Shown: piece after piece, positions 25,221-34,409 of the stretch | Layout: the number at the start of each line of letters is the position of its first letter | How positions within the stretch are numbered: position 1 is the first letter of the stretch | Assembly: GCA_023701135.1 (NCBI GenBank) | Contig: JAMPXP010000003.1 | Coordinates: 62,001 to 126,000 of the forward strand | Length of the DNA stretch: 64,000 bases | Direction of reading: 5' to 3' | From: Desulfobacula sp. | GTDB lineage: Bacteria; Desulfobacterota; Desulfobacteria; Desulfobacterales; Desulfobacteraceae | The notes under the pieces: generated by a model | Seen by the model: the letters and a program-made list of their open reading frames with translations, nothing else | The model's database searches: none | Told to the model about the DNA's origin: nothing | Translations under genes and position numbers: made by a program

Positions 25221-28200
25221 TTGGAATTCAATTCAAAAGGGAATTCTTCAGGTGCTGCCTTTAACCCTGCTGAAATGCAGCTTAACTGGCTGACCTTATC
25301 CTTTACGGCTGAATCCGGGAAACTTGAGAAAGAATTCTTAGACGATTATTATCTCAAATTCATAAACCAGGTCAGAATTTCTCTTTTTATCGCCATCATT
25401 TTTTATTCTATTTTCGGTATCCTGGATGCCCAGTTGATGCCCCAGATGCGCAACCAATTGTGGTTTATAAGATATGCCGTTTTTTGCCCTGTAACCGCTC
25501 TGATTCTCCTGGGTTCATTTACCCCTTTTTATAAAAAATATATGCAGTTTTCACTGGCATTTACGGTTGTCCTGGCCGGGCTCGGCATCATCGCCATGAT
25601 TGTCATTGCACCGCCGCCTGTAAATTATTCATACTATGCCGGGTTGATGCTGATTTTTATTTTCGGTTATTCATTCATACGGGCCAGGATTGTCTGGGCC
25701 ACTGTGGCAGGATGGTTTATTGTCTTCTGTTATGAAATCGGCGCCACGGTCATCAGCAATACGCCGCTGCCCATACTGATCAATAATAATTTTTTCTTTA
25801 TCAGTGCCAATGTCATCGGAATGTTCTCTTGTTACTATATCGAATATGCCGCCAGAAGAGATTTTTTCCTTGCCAGGCTTCTGGAGGAAGAACGCCAAAA
25901 GACCCATGAGGCGAACCAATTTTTAGAAGACAGGGTTAAAGAAAGAACCGAGATGCTGGCCGCCACCAACAAAGATCTTAAACTGGAAATCATTGAACGA
26001 AAACGGGTTGAACAGGAATTGCGGAAAATTCATGGCGAACTCGAACTCCGGGTGGAAGATCGAACCCAGGAATTAAAAAAGGCCAATATTGAACTTCAGA
26101 AAGCAAAAGAGGTCGCAGATGAATCAACTCAAGCCAAAAGCAGTTTTCTTGCAAATATGAGTCACGAGATCCGGACACCCATGAACGCAATTATCGGTAT
26201 GTCCGATCTGGCAATTAATCCGGACCTGAAACCCCAAAAACGGTTGGAATATATTTCCATCATCAATTCTTCCGCAAAATCCCTTTTGGGAATCATTAAT
26301 GAAATTCTGGATTTTTCCAAAATAGAGGCTGGAAAGCTTGAGATTGAAAAAATTCCTTTTCAAATCCGGGATATCATCAAGTATGTGGCTGATCTGTTTG
26401 TTGATGATCTGAGGAAAAAAAATCTTGAAATGATCATTGATATGGCGCCTGATATCCCCATTGAAATGATTGGAGATCCTTTACGGCTTCAGCAGGTAAT
26501 TGTAAATTTGACTTCCAATGCCGTCAAATTTACTGAAAAAGGGGAAATAATTATCCGGGTTCAAGTCCTTGAAGAGACATCAGACCACGTCACATTGAAT
26601 TTTGGCATCCAGGATTCCGGTATTGGAATCGAACCTGCTATTCAACAAAAACTTTTTAATGCCTTTGCCCAGGCCGATAGTTCGACAACCCGAAAATATG
26701 GGGGAACAGGCCTCGGGCTGGCCATCTGCGAGAAAATCATCTCCGCAATGAACGGTGAGATGAATGTTGACAGCACACCAGGACAAGGCAGTCTATTCAG
26801 TTTTACCGTCAATTTTAAAAAAATAGGCCTATCTATTGGGAATGCGTTTCAATTCCCATATGAGATGCAAGGGATGAAGATTCTGGTGGTGGAAGACAAC
26901 CTTTCCGTCCAGCATGTTCTAAACGAGATGCTGATTTCCTTTGATTTTCATCCAGTCATGGCAAAAACAGGCGGCGAAGCCATTGCGCTATATGATCAGT
27001 CTTCAGAAGCGCATCCCTTTCATCTTTTGATTGCCGATACAACTCTTCCGGACATGAGTGTGGAAAAGCTTTTTCAAGAAATCAGGAAAAGGGCTTCATC
27101 AAATAATATGCCGGTCATTATTATGGACACCATCAATGCCCTTGAAAAAAGTTCCATGTTAAAACAGGGGCCTGCCTATTATTTTCTGCAAAAACCCGTT
27201 ATCCCTTCATATTTGTTCGATGCGATCATGGAAGCATTCGGACGTCAGGCAAGCTTTTCGTCTCAACCGGATTTAAAAGGTATCCAAGGGTATACCGCTA
27301 CGGCAAAGGTACTGCTGGCAGAGGATAACCCGGTTAACCAGATGGTGGCTGTTGAAATTCTTACCCTTGCCGGGATGACAGTTCACAAGGCTGTGAATGG
27401 CCTGGAGGCCATTGAGAAAATTAAAAATGAGAGATTTGATGTGGTCTTGATGGATGTTCAGATGCCGGAAATGGACGGTTTGGAGGCAACTATGCGGATC
27501 CGAAGGGATCTTGGGGAAAAGGATCTGCCTATCATTGCCATGACGGCCCATGCCATGAGGGGGGATCGCGAAAAATGTATTGCCGCAGGCATGAATGATT
27601 ATATCTCAAAGCCCATTGACAGGCTCAAACTCTATAAGGTCTTAAGCAAACATATTCCCAATGGCAGGTTAAGTTTTGACCCGCCCAAAGGGCCTTTGCA
27701 AGAGGAGAAAAAAGATCGGCCCGATATCATTAGCATTCCAAGTATTGATGTCGCTAATGGGATGGACCGGATGGGATGCAGTTTCGAAAGATATATCACC
27801 ATCCTTTCCCGGTTTTTTGTGGACCTTGATCCTGTGCTGAACACATTAAAAAAATGTGTCCAACAGAATAATCCAATCGAAGCAAAGGCAGCCAATCATT
27901 CATTAAAGGGATCTGCTGGAAACCTCTGTATAACGGATCTTTATAATGCTTCTTTGTGTCTTGAAAAAGCCATTGATAGCAATAATGAGGAAGAGATGAC
28001 CAGACATCTTTTAACGGTTGAAGAGCATTTTTTAATGGCCCGGGAGGGTTTGGAAAGTCTCAAAACAAGAGTCTCTGCCAAAGAATCCGGCCCCTGCCAC
28101 CAAACAGATCAAGACCTTGACCCTGAAAAATTGAGAAACCTGCTGGATGAACTGGATAAAAGCCTTGAAGAATATGATCCTGCATTATCAAAAATAAAAT

Positions 28201-28343
28201 TTGATCAATTCAAGGAATATATAAACGACTATCCCCAGGATATAACAATAACCTCTTTATCCCAGAAGCTTGAAAAGGAAATAACCGTATATCAGTTTGA
28301 CAAAGCCAGACAGATTATCAAATCCTTTGGTCGGAATTCATAA
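25221..28343 (+). CDS. Membrane hybrid sensor histidine kinase (7TM-like, HisKA, HATPase, two REC, Hpt)
   Basis: Protein of 1040 residues from a TTG start 11 bases after AAGGA. About residues 45-215 form six or seven membrane helices without a large periplasmic loop, suggesting a hydrophobic or membrane-borne ligand. A coiled coil (about 220-300) leads to HisKA with the phospho-His in '[15 protein letters not shown]', then HATPase ('NLTSNAVKF', '[12 protein letters not shown]'). The first receiver keeps its Asp in '[11 protein letters not shown]'; the second is canonical ('[10 protein letters not shown]', '[12 protein letters not shown]', 'MTAHAM', 'SKPID'). The C-terminal Hpt has '[12 protein letters not shown]'. 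A full internal phosphorelay is therefore present. The methyltransferase just upstream may make its signal. The 3' end overlaps the convergent GGDEF-EAL gene by 26 bases. Confidence 0.92.
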   Translation: MEFNSKGNSSGAAFNPAEMQLNWLTLSFTAESGKLEKEFLDDYYLKFINQVRISLFIAIIFYSIFGILDAQLMPQMRNQLWFIRYAVFCPVTALILLGSFTPFYKKYMQFSLAFTVVLAGLGIIAMIVIAPPPVNYSYYAGLMLIFIFGYSFIRARIVWATVAGWFIVFCYEIGATVISNTPLPILINNNFFFISANVIGMFSCYYIEYAARRDFFLARLLEEERQKTHEANQFLEDRVKERTEMLAATNKDLKLEIIERKRVEQELRKIHGELELRVEDRTQELKKANIELQKAKEVADESTQAKSSFLANMSHEIRTPMNAIIGMSDLAINPDLKPQKRLEYISIINSSAKSLLGIINEILDFSKIEAGKLEIEKIPFQIRDIIKYVADLFVDDLRKKNLEMIIDMAPDIPIEMIGDPLRLQQVIVNLTSNAVKFTEKGEIIIRVQVLEETSDHVTLNFGIQDSGIGIEPAIQQKLFNAFAQADSSTTRKYGGTGLGLAICEKIISAMNGEMNVDSTPGQGSLFSFTVNFKKIGLSIGNAFQFPYEMQGMKILVVEDNLSVQHVLNEMLISFDFHPVMAKTGGEAIALYDQSSEAHPFHLLIADTTLPDMSVEKLFQEIRKRASSNNMPVIIMDTINALEKSSMLKQGPAYYFLQKPVIPSYLFDAIMEAFGRQASFSSQPDLKGIQGYTATAKVLLAEDNPVNQMVAVEILTLAGMTVHKAVNGLEAIEKIKNERFDVVLMDVQMPEMDGLEATMRIRRDLGEKDLPIIAMTAHAMRGDREKCIAAGMNDYISKPIDRLKLYKVLSKHIPNGRLSFDPPKGPLQEEKKDRPDIISIPSIDVANGMDRMGCSFERYITILSRFFVDLDPVLNTLKKCVQQNNPIEAKAANHSLKGSAGNLCITDLYNASLCLEKAIDSNNEEEMTRHLLTVEEHFLMAREGLESLKTRVSAKESGPCHQTDQDLDPEKLRNLLDELDKSLEEYDPALSKIKFDQFKEYINDYPQDITITSLSQKLEKEITVYQFDKARQIIKSFGRNS

Positions 28344-30507
28344 ATCCGATTTTTATAAGATCGGCAGCTTTATTTTGATCAACAGGCTTTGAGAAATAAA
28401 AACCTTGTATTTTTTCGCATTTAAGCTCTTTGAGGATATTGAGCTGTGTATCCCTCTCGACACCCTCGGCCACCACTCCAAGGCCTAGATTCCGGCATAG
28501 TGCAAGGATCATTTTAACAATTTCAACACTGCCGCCTTCACGATCCATATCATTGATGAATGAACGGTCAATTTTAATGCTGTCGATCTGAAAATCCTGG
28601 ATATAGGATAAGGAAGAATAACCGGTTCCGAAATCATCTAATACCACCTTGATTCCATGGCTTTTTAAAAAAGATAATTTTGAGATCACGGATTTTGCAT
28701 TTTTAATGATAAGGCTTTCCGTGATTTCAAGATTCAGGTATTTCGGGTCCAATCCCGTCTTTTCAAGGGTATTGATAATAAAATCGGTTAACTCGCCATC
28801 CATGAATTGTTTGGTCGAGATATTCACATTCATTGTCAGTCTGTCTGCCCCTGGAATGTGGTCATGCCAGTCTTTTAACTGTCGACACGCCTCGTTAATG
28901 ACAAACCGGCCCATGGGCAGGATAAGGTCTGTTTCTTCGGCAAGGGGAATGAAAAGATTGGGTCCGACCATTCCCCTCACCGGATGCTGCCATCTGACAA
29001 GGGCCTCAAAGCCGATCAGTTCTTCCTTGGCCGCAGACATGATCGGTTGATAGTACAGGACCAGTTCATTGTTAGAGATGGCATGACTCAAATCATTTTG
29101 CATCTTTAAAGACTCTAGGGTCATCTTATACATTTCTTTTTTAAAAATTCTGAAACTGGATTTTCCGGTTTCCTTGAGCCGATACATGGCGATATCGGCA
29201 TCCCGCAAAATATCTTCCGCATGGTTATAGGATTTTGTTTCTATTACCATACCGATACTGGCACTGATTTTAATTTCGTTTCTTTCAATAAAAAAACTGG
29301 ATTTTCCTATATTATAAATACGCCTGGCAATTTTAAAAATTTCGCGGGGGTGCTTGAATTCTTCCAGCAGTACGGCAAATTCATCTCCGCCCATGCGTGC
29401 TATGGTATCTGTGGATCGAATGCACTGCTTTATCTGATTGGAAAATTGAATCAGAAATTTGTCGCCGGCCAGATGTCCAAGGCTGTCATTAATGGACTTG
29501 AAATTGTCAAGGTCGATCATAAGAACGGCAAACCGATATTCATTTCGCCTTTTGGCACGTTCCAGAGAGCGGCCCAGACGTTCCATCAGCAACGCTCTGT
29601 TTGGAATGCCGGTAAGTGAGTCATGAAATGACTGGTGAAGCATTTGGGCCTCAAATCTTTTTCTTTCGGAAATATCTTTGTATAAGATAAAAAGGCCTTC
29701 GATCCGGTCCTTGACAATTGCCGGATACCCGAGGAATGCCACCGGTATTAATTCTCCGTTTTTACGCAAGCGAAAGGTTTCTTTATTGATGACCTTTCCT
29801 GAGAGAATATTCTGATGAAATGTTTCGTCCTCTGCCGCCATGTCTTCAGGGACAATAAGGTTTTTACAATATTGGCCTTTGATTTCGGTTACAGCATATC
29901 CAAAGATAGTTTCGAACCCTTTGTTGACTTCAACCACTTTTCCGTCTGGTTCTACAATCATTATGGCCTGGGGAGAATTTTGAAAAAGCTGTAAAAAATA
30001 GGCACGCTGTTCGATCAAAGCCTTCTGGATCTGAATTCGCTCTGTAATTTCCTGGTGGAGTTTGTGATGGGATTTTGATATTTCAATGGTTCTCTCCCGG
30101 ATCATATCTTCAAGATTATCTCTATGAAGTTTCAGCTCCATATGGATTCTTACTTTATGTTTTAATATGACGGAGCTGAAGGGTTTTGAAATATAATCCA
30201 CAGCACCGAGTTCAAGGCCTTTGACTTCATCCTCTTCTTCTTTTTTTGCCGTCAGAAAAATAACCGGGATATTTTGTGTCCTGTCATCGGATTTTAATTG
30301 CCGGCAAACTTCATACCCATCCATTTCAGGCATCATAATATCAAGAAGGATGAGATCCGGAACTGAAGATACAGCCAATTTCAAGGCGTCTCTTCCATTG
30401 GTGGCGCAAACCATTTTATAATCCGACATCAGGATTTCGGTCAGCACAGTAATATTGGTAGGAACATCATCAACGATCAAAATTTTTCTTTTTTCAAGAT
30501 TTTGCAT
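28318..30507 (-). CDS. Response regulator with PAS, GGDEF and EAL domains (c-di-GMP turnover)
   Basis: Protein of 729 residues. Receiver at 1-125 with '[14 protein letters not shown]' and phospho-Asp in '[15 protein letters not shown]'; short coiled coil; PAS at about 160-290 ('[25 protein letters not shown]'); GGDEF with intact '[14 protein letters not shown]' preceded by an RxxD inhibitory site ('RSTD', five residues before GGDEF); EAL with intact '[12 protein letters not shown]', 'NLEITES', '[14 protein letters not shown]' and 'KIDRSFI'. Both catalytic domains keep key residues, so the net activity (diguanylate cyclase or phosphodiesterase) cannot be told. It converges on the hybrid kinase with a 26-base coding overlap and is a plausible phosphorelay target, though orphan receivers are common. 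Confidence 0.93.
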   Translation of the reverse strand: MQNLEKRKILIVDDVPTNITVLTEILMSDYKMVCATNGRDALKLAVSSVPDLILLDIMMPEMDGYEVCRQLKSDDRTQNIPVIFLTAKKEEEDEVKGLELGAVDYISKPFSSVILKHKVRIHMELKLHRDNLEDMIRERTIEISKSHHKLHQEITERIQIQKALIEQRAYFLQLFQNSPQAIMIVEPDGKVVEVNKGFETIFGYAVTEIKGQYCKNLIVPEDMAAEDETFHQNILSGKVINKETFRLRKNGELIPVAFLGYPAIVKDRIEGLFILYKDISERKRFEAQMLHQSFHDSLTGIPNRALLMERLGRSLERAKRRNEYRFAVLMIDLDNFKSINDSLGHLAGDKFLIQFSNQIKQCIRSTDTIARMGGDEFAVLLEEFKHPREIFKIARRIYNIGKSSFFIERNEIKISASIGMVIETKSYNHAEDILRDADIAMYRLKETGKSSFRIFKKEMYKMTLESLKMQNDLSHAISNNELVLYYQPIMSAAKEELIGFEALVRWQHPVRGMVGPNLFIPLAEETDLILPMGRFVINEACRQLKDWHDHIPGADRLTMNVNISTKQFMDGELTDFIINTLEKTGLDPKYLNLEITESLIIKNAKSVISKLSFLKSHGIKVVLDDFGTGYSSLSYIQDFQIDSIKIDRSFINDMDREGGSVEIVKMILALCRNLGLGVVAEGVERDTQLNILKELKCEKIQGFYFSKPVDQNKAADLIKIGFMNSDQRI

Positions 30508-30598
30508 TGCATCCCCTCCAGATTATTTGGCTACTTAACAACAATAGCAATAAAAATACAAATGAAATCCGATCAAAGTCAGTCAAATATAGAGGAGG

Positions 30599-30627
30599 TT
30601 GTCCTAATTGTATAACTGGGATATAAT
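30599..30627 (+). promoter_or_regulatory. Probable sigma-70 promoter for the ArfB-like gene
   Basis: TTGTCC at 30599-30604, 17-base spacer, perfect TATAAT at 30622-30627. The predicted start is about 50 bases before the ATG at 30684. Confidence 0.55.
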
Positions 30628-30683
30628 TTACCATCAGCCGTATTTATTTAAGAATAAAAATACATCAATACTAAATTTAAAAT

Positions 30684-31040
30684 ATGGGTCCAAGCAGAGA
30701 AAAAATTTCAGAGCTGGAAAAGCGGATGTCGGAACTGGGCATTAAAAAAGAAGATATTGAGGAAAAATTCATCAAATCCTCGGGCAGGGGAGGGCAAAAA
30801 ATCAATAAAACCTCATCTGCCGTCTTCCTCAAGCATAAAATAAGCCAATTGTCCGTGAAATGCGGAAAAGCAAGATCCCAGGCTTTAAACCGGTTTTTGG
30901 CGTTAAGAAGACTGATCGACTTGATTGAGGCGGCGATGATCGGAAATAACGACAAAGAGTTTGAAAAAATAAATAAGGTAAAAAAACAAAAGCAAAGAAG
31001 AAAAGCAAAGGCAAAGAAGAAACTTCTTATACGTGAATGA
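30684..31040 (+). CDS. ArfB-like peptide chain release factor domain protein (ribosome rescue)
   Basis: Protein of 118 residues made only of the RF catalytic domain: 'KSSGRGGQKINKTSSAVFLKH' with the peptidyl-tRNA-hydrolysing GGQ at residues 36-38, then a lysine/arginine-rich tail ('KKQKQRRKAKAKKKLL') like the ribosome-entry tail of ArfB. There is no codon-recognition domain, so it should free stalled peptides independently of a stop codon. It is shorter than E. coli ArfB (about 140 residues). Together with smpB/ssrA the window encodes two rescue routes. Its 3' end overlaps the convergent DUF503 gene by 14 bases. Confidence 0.88.
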   Translation: MGPSREKISELEKRMSELGIKKEDIEEKFIKSSGRGGQKINKTSSAVFLKHKISQLSVKCGKARSQALNRFLALRRLIDLIEAAMIGNNDKEFEKINKVKKQKQRRKAKAKKKLLIRE

Positions 31041-31314
31041 TTTCAATCTGGCTGTCCACAATCACGGCAAGCCCTAATTCATCAGCAAAAGAAATCACTT
31101 TATCCAGCTTTGAGTTCATTACCCGTGAATCATTGCCGGTCATTGAAAACCCGATTTCCAGCCAATCATGACTATCATTTAAATCTGTCTCGGCAACGGA
31201 AATATTAAAATTGTTCCTTATCCGCTGAATGATCGATTTAACAATTTTCCGTTTCCCCTTCAGGGAATTTGTATCAAATAACCTGAATTTTATTTTTCCA
31301 GTGCCCACAACCAT
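31027..31314 (-). CDS. DUF503 family protein
   Basis: Protein of 95 residues. The family is recognised from 'NSLKGKRKIVKSIIQRIRNNFNISVAETD' near the N-terminus and the following 'LEIGFSMTGNDSRVMNSKLDKVISF'. DUF503 proteins (YlxP-like) are small cytosolic proteins often encoded near nusA-infB-rbfA; here it is away from that cluster. The ferredoxin-like fold is known for the family, but the function is uncertain. It follows the duplicated unknown gene at 31329-31760 with a 14-base gap, and overlaps the ArfB-like gene tail to tail. Confidence 0.85.
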   Translation of the reverse strand: MVVGTGKIKFRLFDTNSLKGKRKIVKSIIQRIRNNFNISVAETDLNDSHDWLEIGFSMTGNDSRVMNSKLDKVISFADELGLAVIVDSQIEIIHV

Positions 31315-31328
31315 GGTCAGGAAAAAAT

Positions 31329-31760
31329 CTAAAAAGAGCCCAGTTGACAGGGTTTTATCCGGATGCTCCTTTTTTCACAAGCCGACCCCAGGTCAATCCT
31401 TTTCATTTTCAGTTGGTCTGCAATGTCCCAGCATGAGAGGCAGGAAATCCTTCCGTCGACAGCAGCCTTTTTCAGTTTGTCATCTAAATCGGAAGAAATT
31501 TCTATTTCCGGATTGATCTTTTTTTTCCCATTTCCATGGCCGAATAATCCCAGTTGACATTCTGTTATCTTGAATTCCAATAGATCAATCTGGATACCGA
31601 TGTCAGACGGGGGAAGGTTCAATTCCTTTGAAATTCTATGGGCCGCTGCACAGGTGACGGCATCATTGACGGCCGTTGCCCTTATCCTATCGGCAATGGT
31701 TTTATTCATTTTATGGCCCTCATGCTTTGCTGCAAAATGTCCTTTATCCTGATGTCCCAT
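31329..31760 (-). CDS. Unknown protein with two copies of a helical CQLG(L/S)F module
   Basis: Protein of 143 residues starting 'MGHQDKGHFAAKHEG' after a good Shine-Dalgarno (AAGGAGACC). After a His-rich N-terminus it contains two similar modules of about 55 residues: 'AVNDAVTCAAAHRISKELNL..IGIQIDLLEFKITECQLGLFG' (about 29-75) and 'AVDGRISCLSCWDIADQLKM..LGSACEKRSIRIKPCQLGSF' (about 98-143). Each has a winged-helix-like pattern and ends in CQLG. Cysteines at matching places (T/S-C, E/P-C-QLG) could bind metal or a cofactor. I cannot name the family; a DNA-binding or redox-sensing role is speculation. Probably cotranscribed with DUF503. Confidence 0.75.
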   Translation of the reverse strand: MGHQDKGHFAAKHEGHKMNKTIADRIRATAVNDAVTCAAAHRISKELNLPPSDIGIQIDLLEFKITECQLGLFGHGNGKKKINPEIEISSDLDDKLKKAAVDGRISCLSCWDIADQLKMKRIDLGSACEKRSIRIKPCQLGSF

Positions 31761-31775
31761 GGCGGTCTCCTTAAT

Positions 31776-32573
31776 TTATTTTGTATAGAGGCTTGGTATT
31801 TTTTTTACGGGTGTATAATCGTGCTTCATATTCATCAGACTTTCTGCATTGCCTATGGCAAAATATCCCCTGGGTGCCAGTGCATGGTATAGCTTGTGAA
31901 TGACTTTTTCACTGGTCTGGAAATCAAAATAAATCATGACGTTCCTGCATAAGATGGCATCAAACACGATTTGGGGCGCTGAATCTGAAATGAGGTTAAA
32001 TTTCTTGAATATAATATGTTTGGAGATTTCATTTTTGACTTTGATTTGGCCTTTGTATTTTCCGGTTCCTTTTTGAAAAAAACGGTGCAGGAGGGGAAGA
32101 GGAACATTTTGCAGCTTGTCCATCCGGTATATTCCCCTTTCTGCCGTTTCAAGAACAGAATGGGAGATATCCGTTGCAAGGATGGAAAAAGAAAGCCCCA
32201 GATCCTTGAGCTGGACAGCTACGGAATAGGGCTCATCTCCTGTTGAACATGCGGCGCACCAGATTTTAAATTCTTTTTTTTCTTTTTCCGGGTTCAGGCT
32301 GAATTGCTGGATGATGTATTCGATGCTCCTGTTTTCCCTGAAAAAAAAAGAATGATTTGTGGTGACGGTGTCTATAAAATCAATCATTTCATTTTCATTG
32401 GCATAGAGAAGGGAGAGATAATCCTTTAAAGATTTGTTGGTCATCCTCATACGTTTGGCTATTTTGGATTTCAAAAGCTCGGCTTTTCCCTCGTGGAGAT
32501 TTATTCCCGACACCTCATAAACAAGACTTGTCAGATCATTGAATTCTTTTTTTGTAAGGGCTATGGCATCCAT
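31776..32573 (-). CDS. cheR: CheR-type chemotaxis protein methyltransferase
   Basis: About 265 residues from the ATG at 32573 ('MDAIALTKKEFNDLTSLVYEVSGINL'); a TTG at 32600 would add nine hydrophobic residues, and neither start has a clear ribosome-binding site. The CheR N-terminal helical domain ('KAELLKSKIAKRMR') and the SAM-binding 'KIWCAACSTGDEPYSVAV' with 'ILATDISHSVLETAERGIY', 'FDAILCRNVMIYF' and 'YFAIGNAESL' are all typical. It methylates glutamates of chemoreceptors. No other chemotaxis gene is adjacent; a separate CheB-CheR fusion is encoded at 40.9 kb. Confidence 0.93.
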   Translation of the reverse strand: MDAIALTKKEFNDLTSLVYEVSGINLHEGKAELLKSKIAKRMRMTNKSLKDYLSLLYANENEMIDFIDTVTTNHSFFFRENRSIEYIIQQFSLNPEKEKKEFKIWCAACSTGDEPYSVAVQLKDLGLSFSILATDISHSVLETAERGIYRMDKLQNVPLPLLHRFFQKGTGKYKGQIKVKNEISKHIIFKKFNLISDSAPQIVFDAILCRNVMIYFDFQTSEKVIHKLYHALAPRGYFAIGNAESLMNMKHDYTPVKKIPSLYTK

Positions 32574-32628
32574 GGTAAAAGCATAATATATAAACAACAA
32601 AAAACAAATATATTATTCGGAGTTTTGT

Positions 32629-32970
32629 TTGGATAGACGAAAAAAAAATGATTTCTGGGCAAGCTTGCTGTTTTATCTGAATATCCTGGCAGGAATTTTA
32701 CTGCTGGGGATCCTGCTGATTTTTCATCGGGCCCGGCCGGAGTTTGAAACCCTGTTTGACCGATTCTACAAATTAAACCTGAGAACAACATGGGATCTTG
32801 AATATCTCTATTATCTCATTTATAGTGTCAGCATTGGAATTTTTACCTGTCTCGGAGGACTTTTTCTCAGAAAATTCCGTGGAAGAAGGGAAGATGACCA
32901 TAAAAAGGCATTGATTATTACCGGTATCATTTCTTTGGCTTTGCTTTTGCTTGCAATCAATGTGCTTTGA
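32629..32970 (+). CDS. Small inner-membrane protein, three predicted helices, unknown
   Basis: Protein of 113 residues from a TTG start supported by CGGAG six bases upstream. A basic N-terminus is followed by three hydrophobic helices: 'FWASLLFYLNILAGILLLGILLIF' (about 9-32), 'LYYLIYSVSIGIFTCLGGLFL' (about 60-80) and 'ALIITGIISLALLLLAINVL' (about 94-113), with an aromatic periplasmic loop and a charged cytoplasmic loop 'KFRGRREDDHKK'. Family not recognised. It is divergent from cheR and precedes two exported proteins on the same strand. Confidence 0.7.
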   Translation: MDRRKKNDFWASLLFYLNILAGILLLGILLIFHRARPEFETLFDRFYKLNLRTTWDLEYLYYLIYSVSIGIFTCLGGLFLRKFRGRREDDHKKALIITGIISLALLLLAINVL

Positions 32971-33038
32971 TGTATTAAGGTTTTATATAATCTGTCGATA
33001 GGCTTGTTTAGAATAATGAATTTAATATGAGATGATCG

Positions 33039-33806
33039 ATGAAAATAATCCTTGTCCCCTTGCTTTGGCTGCTCATTATTATCGCACCTTGTTTTGCAAG
33101 GGATTTTCAAGTTGATGTTATTGAAGAAAATTACAGGGAAACCCAGGTGGAATTTTCATATGAACCCTTAATCTATCAATCTTTTCAGGTCAATTCCAGT
33201 GTGGGGCCCAAATTGCTGATTCTCAAAGGAGAGGATTACAATTATCGGAAATGGCTGCGGCAGTATATTTCCCAAGATAAAAAATTCATTATAAAAATTT
33301 CAGATGAAAATATAGATGAATTTATCACAGCTAAGGCCTATGAAATAGATATAAAAGCAATCCATCCCTTTAATGGAGACAAATGGATGGAAAATGGGAT
33401 TTCTCCCTTGGGGGTCACCATGGAAGGAGATAACCATATACTGGTCGTTGATCCGGACCAGAGAAGGATACAGCTTGTTCAATCCATTGTAGAAAAAATG
33501 ACCTACCAGGCCGATGTTTTTAAAGACGCGACTTCTGCCCTTGAGGTGTTTAAATTACAACCCCAAAAATTCAAATTGGTGATCATCCATTTTGATACCA
33601 TAGGAATGTCTCCGGACCTGTTTGTCGAGCAGGTGGTCAAATTTAACCCATCCATCCCGGTTCTTCTGGATACCGGTTACAACAATGAATCCGCAGCAAA
33701 TTCCCTTATTAAGAAATTCTCAGGGTATGGTTCTATCCATATCAAGCCCGTCATATTGAGGGATTTGCAGAAAACCATTGAAACTTTAATAAAAAAGAAT
33801 GCTTAA
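33039..33806 (+). CDS. Exported protein with a degenerate receiver (pseudo-REC) domain
   Basis: Protein of 255 residues with a clear signal peptide ('MKIILVPLLWLLIIIAPCFA', likely cut before RDFQ). The middle (about 25-125) is not recognised. From about residue 132 the sequence follows a CheY-like receiver: 'HILVVDPDQRRIQLVQSIV' (acidic pair DxD), 'VFKDATSALEVFK', 'FKLVIIHFDTIGMSPDLFV', 'IPVLLDTGYNN' and 'IHIKPVILRDLQKTIE' with the conserved Lys. The phospho-acceptor Asp position appears to be His. A receiver fold outside the cytoplasm and without its Asp cannot act in normal phosphotransfer. It overlaps the next gene by 8 bases, so the two are coupled. Confidence 0.75.
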   Translation: MKIILVPLLWLLIIIAPCFARDFQVDVIEENYRETQVEFSYEPLIYQSFQVNSSVGPKLLILKGEDYNYRKWLRQYISQDKKFIIKISDENIDEFITAKAYEIDIKAIHPFNGDKWMENGISPLGVTMEGDNHILVVDPDQRRIQLVQSIVEKMTYQADVFKDATSALEVFKLQPQKFKLVIIHFDTIGMSPDLFVEQVVKFNPSIPVLLDTGYNNESAANSLIKKFSGYGSIHIKPVILRDLQKTIETLIKKNA

Positions 33807-34239
33807 ACCCCATAATCCCATATCAGCAATGTTCTTTCTGATTTTTACAATTGTTTTTTTACCCTGGAATTCACATGCGGACGATTCAGGGTACAACGAA
33901 ATGGAAATGTGTTTTAAAAATTTTATCACCTGTGAACTGACAAGAACCGAGGCAACGAATCACTTTAACGGGAAACCGTTTAAAATAACAATGATCGACC
34001 TGTTTGATGTTCAACGGGAATCTGATGTCCAAATTGTTACAGGAGCGGTTCAGTGTTTTGTCGATGGCCAATCCTTGACCCTTTATGTCGCCGTGGGCAT
34101 TACAAAAATTCTTGAAAAAGAACAGGTGTCCTATTATACCGTCCGGGATAAAGATTTTTCCATTCTTGCCACAGAACTTTTCCGGTTTCCTTACAAAGAA
34201 AGATGCAAATGGTCTCAGTACTGGGTTGATATTGACTGA
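33799..34239 (+). CDS. Small exported protein, unknown
   Basis: Protein of 146 residues with a signal peptide ('MFFLIFTIVFLPWNSHA', cleavage after SHA likely). The mature part of about 118 residues has cysteines in 'MEMCFKNFITCELT', 'GAVQCFVDG' and 'KERCKWSQYW', an even number that could form two disulfides. Predicted mostly beta. No family recognised. It overlaps the pseudo-receiver gene by 8 bases, implying a shared pathway or complex in the periplasm. Confidence 0.7.
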   Translation: MLKPHNPISAMFFLIFTIVFLPWNSHADDSGYNEMEMCFKNFITCELTRTEATNHFNGKPFKITMIDLFDVQRESDVQIVTGAVQCFVDGQSLTLYVAVGITKILEKEQVSYYTVRDKDFSILATELFRFPYKERCKWSQYWVDID

Positions 34240-34409
34240 ATTTCAAATTTATCGCTTGCCCTGCCGGTTTTTGATCAATTTATTTTTCCAAGCCTGACCA
34301 TCGGTTTTAAAAAATCTATCTTCCGGTATTCTTAGGTTTAAAAAATTTTGGGACAATGATATGATGCCGAAAAAATACAGAGACCAGGGATAACCGGTAG
34401 AATAAAAAG

